DNA of 37,735 nucleotides from the NCBI GenBank assembly GCA_934565615.1, contig CAKTIH010000004.1, positions 1 to 37,735 on the forward strand, read 5' to 3'. Under the pieces are notes generated by a model. That model searched no databases. It saw only the letters and a list, made by a program, of their open reading frames with translations, and was not told where the DNA came from. Below, one piece after another: positions 16,607 through 22,697 of this stretch (position 1 is the first letter of the stretch; each line of letters opens with the position of its first letter). This stretch comes from an uncultured Oscillospiraceae bacterium. Its GTDB lineage: Bacteria; Bacillota; Clostridia; Oscillospirales; Oscillospiraceae. Made by a program: the position numbers and the translations under genes.

Positions 16607-17830
16607 ATGTATAACAAGGATTCGATTTTGATACTCGGTGCCGGGATCTATCAGGTGCCGCTGATAAAGAAGGCCCAGGAGATGGGGCTGCGCGCGATAA
16701 TAACGAGCATCCCCGGCAACTACCCTGGCTTTGCCGCCGCCGATAAGGTCTATTACGCGAACACCACCGACAAAGACGCGGTGCTCGATATCGCCCGCTC
16801 CGAGCGCGTCGCCGCCGTGACCACGACCGGTACCGATGTCGCAGTTTCCTCCATCGGGTATGTCTGCCGCGAGCTTGGTCTGTGCGGGATAAGCGAACAG
16901 GCCGCGCGCGTGCTTACCGACAAGGCACTTATGAAAGAAGCCTTCGTAAACGGCGGCGTGACGACGGCGGAGTTCCGCCGGGTGGAGAGCTACGAGGAAG
17001 CCGTCGCCGCGGCAAAGGAGCTCGGCCTGCCGGTCATGCTCAAGATCGTCGATAAGTCCGGCAGCAGAGGTATAACCAAAATAACCGACCTTTCCCGTAT
17101 GCGCGAAGCGTATGATTACGCCCTCGCCGCGACGGACGCCGACCACATGGTCGTCGAGCGTTTTGTCGACGGCCGGGAGGTCGGCATCGACGCTTTGGTG
17201 CAAAACGGCAGGCTCCTGCTGATGCTGCCCCATGAGAAATATGTCTATCATTCCGGCCACACCGGTATTCCCATCGGCCACTTCTGTCCGATGGAGGTCT
17301 CCCCGCGCCTGAATGAAAATATGCTGCATGAGACGGAGAAGATCATCCGCGCCACCGGTATGGATAACTGCGCGATAAATATCGACGCGATGATCCTCCC
17401 CGATGAGAGCGTCAGCATAATCGAAGCCGCCGGGCGCTGCGGTGCGACCGGCATCCCCGAGGTCATCAGCGGCTACACCGGGCGCGACTATTACGCCTGC
17501 ATCATTGACACCGCCCTCGGCCGCCCGATAGCGCCCTTTGACCTGACGCATGGCACACCGACGGCCTCGCAGCTTCTCTATACCGAGCGCTCTGGCATCC
17601 TCCGCGAGATACGCTACCGCTTCGCCGGGCGCGAATATGTGAACGAAAACGCAGTTGTCCCCGGCGCAGGCAAGGTCGAACTCAGCTTCGCCCCGGGCGA
17701 CGATATCGACGCTTTCCGCAACGGCACGGACAGGATAGGTCAGGCGATCTTTCAGGCCGCGTCGAACGATGAGCTTCAGGCCGCGGTCAAATCTTTCAGA
17801 GAAAGTCTCCTCGTGGAGGTCCGCCAATGA
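16607..17830 (+). CDS. ATP-grasp family ligase
   Basis: Predicted carboxylate-amine (or thiol) ligase of 407 residues. Residues 1-100 form the preATP-grasp domain (ILILGAGIYQVPLIKKAQEMG). The ATP-grasp core follows: LPVMLKIVDKSGSRGI with the ATP-binding lysines, MVVERFVDGREVGIDAL, and the metal-binding end IIEAAGRCGATGIPEVISGYTG. The usual E-x-N-x-R metal motif appears here as EAAGR, so the metal-binding Asn is replaced. The last 90 residues are a small C-terminal domain. It sits between a glycosyltransferase and a PLP decarboxylase, overlapping the latter by ATGA. It may join an amino acid to the sugar or to a carrier; the substrate is unknown. Confidence 0.85.
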   Translation: MYNKDSILILGAGIYQVPLIKKAQEMGLRAIITSIPGNYPGFAAADKVYYANTTDKDAVLDIARSERVAAVTTTGTDVAVSSIGYVCRELGLCGISEQAARVLTDKALMKEAFVNGGVTTAEFRRVESYEEAVAAAKELGLPVMLKIVDKSGSRGITKITDLSRMREAYDYALAATDADHMVVERFVDGREVGIDALVQNGRLLLMLPHEKYVYHSGHTGIPIGHFCPMEVSPRLNENMLHETEKIIRATGMDNCAINIDAMILPDESVSIIEAAGRCGATGIPEVISGYTGRDYYACIIDTALGRPIAPFDLTHGTPTASQLLYTERSGILREIRYRFAGREYVNENAVVPGAGKVELSFAPGDDIDAFRNGTDRIGQAIFQAASNDELQAAVKSFRESLLVEVRQ

Positions 17831-19017
17831 TATTCGACGAGCTTGTCACCCCCTGCTATATAATCAATGACGAAGAGTACACGCAGAATATCACGCGCTT
17901 CAAGGCAGAGTTTGAGAGCCGCTGGAGCGGGCGCGTGCTCTTCGGTTACTCTGTAAAAACCAACAACTTTCCTTACATGCTCAAGACCGCGCTTGCGCAC
18001 GGCTTACATGCCGAGGTCGTCTCCCCGGATGAATACGCCTTTGCACTGCGCTGCGGCTGCCGGGAGGATAACATCATCTATAACGGCCCGCAGAAGCGGG
18101 ACACCGTCATTTCCGCCTGTGCCGCCGGGAGCATAGTGAACCTCGATAATCTTGAAGAGGTCGAGCTTGTCTGCGCCGCATTCCGGGACAGCGAGCAAAA
18201 AAACGCCGTCGGCCTGCGCGTGAACTATGACATTGAGCGCGACTGTCCCGGCGAGACCACCTGCGTCGGCATCCCCGGCCGCTTCGGCATCTGCCTTGAA
18301 AACGGGGACTTTGAAAAGGCTCTCGCCATGCTGCGCGGGAGCGGCATTGAGCTTGTCGGACTGCACCTGCACCAGAGCAGCAAAACGAGGAGCCTCGCGA
18401 TCTACCGCAGCATCGCCGGGACAGCGGTACAGATAGGTCGGGAATATGGCCTGTCCAAGCTTAAATACGTCGATATCGGCGGCGGCTTCTTCGGCGGGAG
18501 CTTTTTTCCCGGAAAGCCCACATACTCCGAGTATGCCGAGACCGTATGCGCCGCGCTGCGCGAGTTTTATTCTCCCGATAAAACCGCGCTCATCCTCGAA
18601 CCGGGCGCTGCGATCCTCGCAACGTCGATGGATTATCTCACGAGCGTCCTCAACATCCGCGAGGTCAGAGGGCATAGGATTGTGACCGTGGACGGCAGCG
18701 TCGTCCACATCAACCCCTTCATGAACCCGCACCCCACGCCGTTTACGATGATAAACCCCGGCGCAGAGAGCACTGAGGAGCAGATAATCGGCGGCAGCAC
18801 CTGCATGGAGCTTGACCGTTTCTATCCGCGCGATATGAAAAACCTCGCGCAGCATGACAGCAAATTCCTGTTCCATTGCTGCGGCGCGTATATGTCGACG
18901 CATAACAGCAGCTTCATAAATGCTGCGCCCAACATCTATCTCAAGCGCGGCGAGGAGTATACGCTCCTGCGCAAAAAGAGCATCGACAGTCTGTTTCCCA
19001 AAAAATCTGAAATATAG
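17827..19017 (+). CDS. Fold-type III PLP decarboxylase (DAP/ornithine decarboxylase family)
   Basis: Alanine-racemase-fold amino acid decarboxylase of 396 residues. The Schiff-base Lys44 (FGYSVKTNN), the His180/His182 stretch GLHLHQSSKT, the phosphate-binding GGG (218-220), Glu258, Cys326 (STCMELD) and Tyr355 (GAYMS) match the family. The normal EPGR motif is EPGA here, so the substrate-carboxylate arginine of diaminopimelate decarboxylases is absent at that place. This argues against simple LysA function. It overlaps the ATP-grasp gene by 4 bases and so is translationally coupled to it. Decarboxylation of a tethered or conjugated amino acid is a possibility, as done by BtrK in butirosin synthesis. 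Confidence 0.88.
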   Translation: MIFDELVTPCYIINDEEYTQNITRFKAEFESRWSGRVLFGYSVKTNNFPYMLKTALAHGLHAEVVSPDEYAFALRCGCREDNIIYNGPQKRDTVISACAAGSIVNLDNLEEVELVCAAFRDSEQKNAVGLRVNYDIERDCPGETTCVGIPGRFGICLENGDFEKALAMLRGSGIELVGLHLHQSSKTRSLAIYRSIAGTAVQIGREYGLSKLKYVDIGGGFFGGSFFPGKPTYSEYAETVCAALREFYSPDKTALILEPGAAILATSMDYLTSVLNIREVRGHRIVTVDGSVVHINPFMNPHPTPFTMINPGAESTEEQIIGGSTCMELDRFYPRDMKNLAQHDSKFLFHCCGAYMSTHNSSFINAAPNIYLKRGEEYTLLRKKSIDSLFPKKSEI

Positions 19018-19029
19018 AGGAACAATGTC

Positions 19030-19377
19030 TTGAAAAAGAGTATCTCTCTGCGCTATATCGTGCTGCTCCAAGCGGCGGTGATACTGTACACCTGCACCGA
19101 TATCGCCGCGAAGCTTGCCAGCCGCTATCCGTTTCTGTCCGTGGGCTTTCTGCTCTGCTACGGCGTCGAAATTTTTATTCTCGGCGTCTACGCTATATGC
19201 TGGCAGCAGATAATAAAGAAGGTCGACATCTCCGTTGCTTACTCCAACCGCGCCTCGGCCATCTTCTGGTCGACGCTGTGGGCAGCCGTAGTGTTCCATG
19301 AGCACATCTCCGTTCAGAATATTATCGGCATCATCGTCATTTTTGCCGGGATATGGATGGTGAACAGAGATGCTTGA
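19030..19377 (+). CDS. Small multidrug resistance/EamA-like four-helix membrane protein (ArnE-like), first of pair
   Basis: 115 residues with four hydrophobic segments (about 10-28, 35-58, 70-90, 92-111), the size and pattern of EmrE/ArnE half-transporters. The segment VAYSNRASAIFWSTLWAAVVFHE resembles the third helix of EamA/SMR proteins. The start is a TTG at 19030 with AGAGG upstream; an ATG five bases before is in another frame with an immediate stop. It overlaps the next gene by 8 bases. The pair probably flips the lipid-linked sugar, by analogy with ArnE/ArnF. Confidence 0.8.
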   Translation: MKKSISLRYIVLLQAAVILYTCTDIAAKLASRYPFLSVGFLLCYGVEIFILGVYAICWQQIIKKVDISVAYSNRASAIFWSTLWAAVVFHEHISVQNIIGIIVIFAGIWMVNRDA

Positions 19378-19705
19378 ACATTGGCTCGCGCTCTTCGGCG
19401 CTGTGCTGCTCTCGTCCGTCTCGCAGATGCTTCTCAAGAAGTCGGCGGGGAAGGAGCATAAGAGCGTCATTTTCGAATACCTGAACCCGTGGGTCATCGG
19501 CGGCTATTTTCTGCTCGCCGCCTCGACGATCTGCGTGATCTTCGCCTTCAAGGGCGTCGACTTCAAGAACGGCCCCGTGATAGAATCGCTGGGCTTTCCG
19601 CTGGTGATGATCCTCGGCAGGATATTCTACGGCGAGAAGCTGACGAAAAACAAGCTTATCGGCATGGGGCTGATAATGCTCGGCGTCGTGATATACTATA
19701 TATAA
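19370..19705 (+). CDS. Small multidrug resistance/EamA-like four-helix membrane protein (ArnF-like), second of pair
   Basis: 111 residues with four predicted helices. The N-terminal LALFGAVLLSSVSQMLLKKSAGKE and the C-terminal GFPLVMILGRIFYGEKLTKNKLIGMGLIMLGVVIYYI are typical of the ArnF/EmrE-like half-transporters. Eight bases overlap with the preceding gene, suggesting stoichiometric synthesis of a heterodimer. Likely role: transbilayer movement of an undecaprenyl-phosphate-linked sugar made by the adjacent glycosyltransferases. Function inferred from size, pairing and neighbours. Confidence 0.82.
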   Translation: MLEHWLALFGAVLLSSVSQMLLKKSAGKEHKSVIFEYLNPWVIGGYFLLAASTICVIFAFKGVDFKNGPVIESLGFPLVMILGRIFYGEKLTKNKLIGMGLIMLGVVIYYI

Positions 19706-19722
19706 GAAACAGAGTGAGATAA

Positions 19723-20658
19723 ATGAGCAAAGTTTCCTTTGTCATCCCGTGCTACCGCTCGGCAAAGACGATCGGCGGCGTTGTGAACGAGATAGAGAGC
19801 ACTATGGCGCAGCTCGCCTACGAGTATGAGATCGTCCTTGTGAACGACTCCTCGCCGGACGATACCTTCGCGGTCATTTCCGCGCTCGCCGAAGCGGACG
19901 GGCACATCACCGCCGTCGACCTTGCCAAGAACTTCGGCCAGCACGCGGCGCTGATGTGCGGCATCAGGCACAGCAGCGGGGATGTTCTCGTCTGCCTCGA
20001 TGACGACGGCCAGACCCCGGCGGACGAGGTCGGCAAGCTCCTCGAGAAGATCGACGCGGGCTATGACGTCGTCTACGCCTCATATGACCATAAGCAGCAT
20101 TCGGGCTTTCGCAACTTCGGCAGCCGCGTGAACGCGTGGATGACGGAGATCATGCTCGGCAAGCCCAAAGAGCTGAGCCTCACGAGCTACTTTGCCGCGA
20201 AGCGCTTTATCGCCGATGAGATGCTCCGCTATGAAAACTGCTTCCCCTACGTCATGGGGCTGGTGCTGCGCAGCACGAAGAATATCTGCAACGTCCCTGT
20301 GAACCATCGCAGCCGTGAGCAGGGTCAGTCGGGCTATACTCTCGGTAAGCTCCTGTCGCTGTGGATGAACGGCTTCACCTCGTTTTCGATAAAGCCCCTG
20401 CGCATCGCGACCTATTTCGGTGCGCTCACCGCACTTGCCGGCTTCATCTATGCCCTCATTATCGTCATCCGCCACTTTGCCGTCGGCATGGCACCGCTCG
20501 GATGGAGCTCCACCACGGCGCTGCTGCTCATCCTCGGCGGCGTGATCCTGCTGGTTCTCGGCCTCATCGGCGAATATATCGGCCGCATCTTCATGTGCGT
20601 CAACGCCTCACCGCAGTATGTGGAGCGCAGCGTTGTAAAGCGTGACGAAGCGCCCTGA
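19723..20658 (+). CDS. Family 2 glycosyltransferase with two C-terminal membrane helices, copy 2
   Basis: 311 residues, clearly a duplicate of the gene at 15650; long blocks such as AVDLAKNFGQHAALM, TEIMLGKP and SGYTLGKL are shared exactly. It has the same GT-A domain starting VSFVIPCYRSAKTIGG, the same LDDDGQTP region, and two C-terminal membrane helices ending GEYIGRIFMCVNASPQYVERS. Two transferases of the same type in one operon suggest two related sugars, or modified and unmodified forms, are put on polyprenyl phosphate. Last gene of the operon; no strong terminator is visible directly after it. Confidence 0.88.
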   Translation: MSKVSFVIPCYRSAKTIGGVVNEIESTMAQLAYEYEIVLVNDSSPDDTFAVISALAEADGHITAVDLAKNFGQHAALMCGIRHSSGDVLVCLDDDGQTPADEVGKLLEKIDAGYDVVYASYDHKQHSGFRNFGSRVNAWMTEIMLGKPKELSLTSYFAAKRFIADEMLRYENCFPYVMGLVLRSTKNICNVPVNHRSREQGQSGYTLGKLLSLWMNGFTSFSIKPLRIATYFGALTALAGFIYALIIVIRHFAVGMAPLGWSSTTALLLILGGVILLVLGLIGEYIGRIFMCVNASPQYVERSVVKRDEAP

Positions 20659-20807
20659 CACGGCAGTCAATTTTCGTTTTATTAACAGTTTGTTCTTTTT
20701 CTCTTCCCTTGTTTCGACAATATTTTCTCTTCCTCGGTGTTAAGATTGTGCTAACAAGAACGGTGGACGTTCTTATTAAGCCACAGCCAGAGAAAGGGAA
20801 AGAAGAT

Positions 20808-21026
20808 ATGAAATTTGACATTGCAGCGGCGGAACGGGCGCTTGAGCTCGTTGCACAGAACAACGGCGTGACCGTAGAAGAAGTGAGAGAAGAGATCGCC
20901 GCGGCGATAAGCCTTGCCTCCGCGCAGGCTTCAGACAGCGACCACAGCGGCACTCCTCCCTCCCCGGAGAGCCTGATAGCATACGCAGCAGAAGAAACAG
21001 TAAACCGGATCATGCAGCTTGCATGA
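20808..21026 (+). CDS. Small protein resembling the Spo0A C-terminal-like family
   Basis: 72-residue soluble protein. The N-terminal half, AAERALELVAQNNGVTVEEVREEIAAAI, is helical and resembles small clostridial proteins related to the Spo0A C-terminal region; the second half has a polar linker and another helix. I choose ATG 20808, behind a purine-rich AAAGGGAAAGAAG; upstream codons in the same frame lack an RBS. An intrinsic terminator overlaps its stop codon. Role unknown; the Spo0A-like resemblance is from memory of the motif and is not certain. A hairpin AAGAACG/CGTTCTT (20757-20775) lies in its leader. Confidence 0.6.
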   Translation: MKFDIAAAERALELVAQNNGVTVEEVREEIAAAISLASAQASDSDHSGTPPSPESLIAYAAEETVNRIMQLA

Positions 21027-21038
21027 TCCGGCATTTTT
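21005..21038 (+). terminator. Terminator overlapping the stop of the small protein gene
   Basis: CCGGATCATGCA and TGCATGATCCGG pair over 12 bases with a 3-base loop, then CATTTTT. The 5' arm is inside the coding sequence. Confidence 0.88.
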
Positions 21039-21050
21039 ACGTCAGAATAT

Positions 21051-21079
21051 TTTTGCCGAGGTACACGCCCTCGGCAAAA
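21051..21079. terminator. Second tandem hairpin
   Basis: TTTTGCCGAGG and CCTCGGCAAAA pair over 11 bases. It is symmetrical and could work from either strand. Confidence 0.6.
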
Positions 21080-21093
21080 ATGGATCTGAATTA

Positions 21094-21119
21094 TTTTTTC
21101 GCCTTGTGAGGCGAAAAAA
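21094..21119. terminator. Third tandem hairpin
   Basis: TTTTTTCGCCT and AGGCGAAAAAA pair over 11 bases around TGTG, with T and A tracts on the flanks. Confidence 0.6.
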
Positions 21120-21142
21120 CTCTGCGAGGCTTTTGGGGTCTG

Positions 21143-21176
21143 GACACTGGATATGCTGTTTATATGACCCGGTGTC
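21143..21176 (-). terminator. Hairpin after the lipoprotein gene
   Basis: GACACTGG and CCGGTGTC pair over eight positions with one T-G apposition, directly behind the minus-strand lipoprotein stop at 21177. No clear U-tract follows. Confidence 0.4.
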
Positions 21177-21713
21177 TTATCTCACGCCGGCTGCTGAGAA
21201 AACGCTCTGCGCCGCGGCAAAGGCAGCGTCGCTCCACGGATATGCGCAGTCGGTGCTGCCGGATTCGTCGAGCAGCTCCTGCGCGTTATCCTGCGTGAGG
21301 GACTCGCAGCTGGAAGCGACAAGATCCATGCACTCGCCGAACAGGGAGAGCTCGTCCTCCGTCGCAGTGCTCTTCCATGTCTCGACCGCCGCAGCTATAC
21401 TGTCGGCGTCAAGCGGGGTCTCCGCCGCCCAGTCGAGCAGCATCGCCGCGCATTTTATACCTCTGAGCGAGCATCCGGACGAGCCGGGCTGAACGTCGTT
21501 CACCGCGTAGTCGAGCACGACGCCGAGCGCGTCAGAAGATTCCGCGGCGGCTGCCGTATCGGTGCCGGTCGCCGGTGTTTCTACCTCCGGAGCGGGAGTC
21601 TCAGCCGCGGGAGTCGGGTCAATGTACACGACCTCGCCCGTGCCCTCTCCGCCGCAGGCGCACAGCGCGAGCGCCATCGAAAGAACCAGAATAAAAGCAA
21701 ATGTCTTTTTCAT
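21177..21713 (-). CDS. Predicted lipoprotein of unknown function
   Basis: 178 residues. The signal MKKTFAFILVLSMALALCACGG carries a lipobox with cysteine about position 20. A Pro/Thr/Glu-rich linker (about 28-58, ETPAPEVETPATGTDT) is followed by a helical domain of about 115 residues with several cysteines (CSLRGIKC, GECMDLVASSCES, TDCAYPW). I choose ATG 21713 because AAGGAGGAAATAAA precedes it. I do not recognise the domain. It is monocistronic, between the hairpin cluster and the pyrR leader, and probably sits on the outer face of the membrane. Confidence 0.75.
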   Translation of the reverse strand: MKKTFAFILVLSMALALCACGGEGTGEVVYIDPTPAAETPAPEVETPATGTDTAAAAESSDALGVVLDYAVNDVQPGSSGCSLRGIKCAAMLLDWAAETPLDADSIAAAVETWKSTATEDELSLFGECMDLVASSCESLTQDNAQELLDESGSTDCAYPWSDAAFAAAQSVFSAAGVR

Positions 21714-21909
21714 TTTATTTCCTCCTTGGGGATATGTGCCGCGGCCTCTCCGCGGCTGGTTCAGTGATACCACCGGGGCAGGGAAAAATCAATATAATTT
21801 TTATTAAGAAAGCTGCTGCCGTTTGTAAACAAAGCTCTTGTCGGATATTACAAAATTCTCCCGCTGCCATTGGACAGGTTCTACATTTTGGGAGATTCTG
21901 AAAATATGC

Positions 21910-21938
21910 TTGCAATTTCCGCGCACAGCCCTTATAAT
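21910..21938 (+). promoter_or_regulatory. Sigma-A-type promoter of pyrR-uraA
   Basis: TTGCAA (21910-21915) and TATAAT (21933-21938) are separated by 17 bases. A transcript would start near 21945 and include the attenuator. Confidence 0.8.
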
Positions 21939-21963
21939 GACCGTCGAAAAGATTTTTAAGTTC

Positions 21964-22060
21964 GGTACAGAGAGACCGGCAAAATCGCTTATAGCATACG
22001 GGCGCAGTGCGCCTGTGCTTTTGTGTGTCTTGCCGGATACCGGCAGGGCATTTATTTTTT
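21964..22060 (+). promoter_or_regulatory. PyrR-type attenuator leader
   Basis: CGGTACAGAGAGACCGG (21964-21980) forms a CGGT/ACCG stem whose loop carries the AGAGAG element of known PyrR-binding RNAs. About 45 bases later a terminator follows: TGCCGG-ATA-CCGGCA (22031-22045), extended by G-U pairs, then TTTATTTTTT. In known systems UMP-bound PyrR stabilises the first structure and lets the terminator form. The alternative antiterminator fold was not computed. Confidence 0.75.
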
Positions 22061-22077
22061 CGGAAGGGGATACCTCC

Positions 22078-22623
22078 ATGAGACAGAAGGCTCAGATAAT
22101 GGACGAGGCCGCGCTCGGCAGAGCGCTGATGCGCATATCCCATGAGATCACCGAGAAAAACCGCGGAGTCGATAACGTCGTCCTCGTCGGCATACGCCGC
22201 CGCGGCGAACCGATCGCCTGCCGCATACGCGACAACATCAAAAAAATCGAGGGCGTCGAGCCTCCCTGCGGCAGTATCGACATCGGCTTCTACCGGGACG
22301 ATCTCTCGACCCTTGCCGAAAGCCCGGTCATCCGCAAAGCGGAGCTGCCCTTCGATGTGAACGATAAGGACGTTGTGCTCTGCGACGATGTTCTCTACAC
22401 CGGGCGCACAGCCAGAGCCGCCATCGAAGCAGTGTTCAGCTGCGGCCGCCCGCGCACGATACAGTTCGCGGTGCTTGTCGACAGGGGGCACCGGGAACTG
22501 CCCATCCGCGCGGACTATGTCGGCAAAAACATCCCCACCTCGCACAGCGAGCTTATTGAGGTGCGTCTGCCGGAGTTCGACGGCGAGACGGGCGTGTACC
22601 TCATGGCGATCGGCGACAACTAA
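22078..22623 (+). CDS. pyrR: PyrR: pyrimidine operon attenuation regulator / uracil phosphoribosyltransferase
   Basis: 181-residue PRTase-fold RNA-binding regulator. The PRPP-binding motif VVLCDDVLYTGRTARAA is unmistakable, and the N-terminal KAQIMDEAALGRALMRISHEI and the segment VLVGIRRRGEPIA are PyrR-typical. It binds leader RNA in the presence of UMP to promote termination and has uracil phosphoribosyltransferase activity. I choose ATG 22078 because GGAAGGGGA precedes it and the upstream open frame overlaps the attenuator. It precedes the uracil permease gene, as in Bacillus pyrR-pyrP. Confidence 0.96.
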   Translation: MRQKAQIMDEAALGRALMRISHEITEKNRGVDNVVLVGIRRRGEPIACRIRDNIKKIEGVEPPCGSIDIGFYRDDLSTLAESPVIRKAELPFDVNDKDVVLCDDVLYTGRTARAAIEAVFSCGRPRTIQFAVLVDRGHRELPIRADYVGKNIPTSHSELIEVRLPEFDGETGVYLMAIGDN

Positions 22624-22677
22624 TTTAATACGGTAACACGCGGCTATGCCGCTGGTTATAAATTCAATTAAAAAATC

Positions 22678-22697
22678 TACAGAGAGAGGTAAATTGA
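22678..22697 (+). promoter_or_regulatory. PyrR-motif-like RBS of the permease gene
   Basis: TACAGAGAGAGGTA immediately before the uraA start repeats the TACAGAGAGA of the pyrR leader and has a short UAC/GUA stem. It also contains the Shine-Dalgarno GAGAGAGG, so PyrR binding could block translation. Could be chance. Confidence 0.4.

Larger units (their letters stand above)
21714..22077. promoter_or_regulatory. Lipoprotein / pyrR divergent intergenic region
   Basis: 364 bp. The left part holds the lipoprotein leader and an imperfect inverted repeat (ATTCTCCC at 21854 against GGGAGATTCT at 21890). The right part is the pyrR promoter (21910-21938) and its attenuator (21964-22060), listed separately. 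Confidence 0.6.

Noticed and set aside
16607..17830. ATP-grasp protein as carbamoyl-phosphate synthase or D-Ala-D-Ala ligase
   Set aside because: Length, C-terminal domain and the changed metal motif EAAGR do not fit either, and no pathway partners for them are nearby.
17827..19017. Naming the decarboxylase lysA
   Set aside because: The EPGR arginine is missing and the gene is coupled to a ligase in a sugar operon, so lysine synthesis is not supported.
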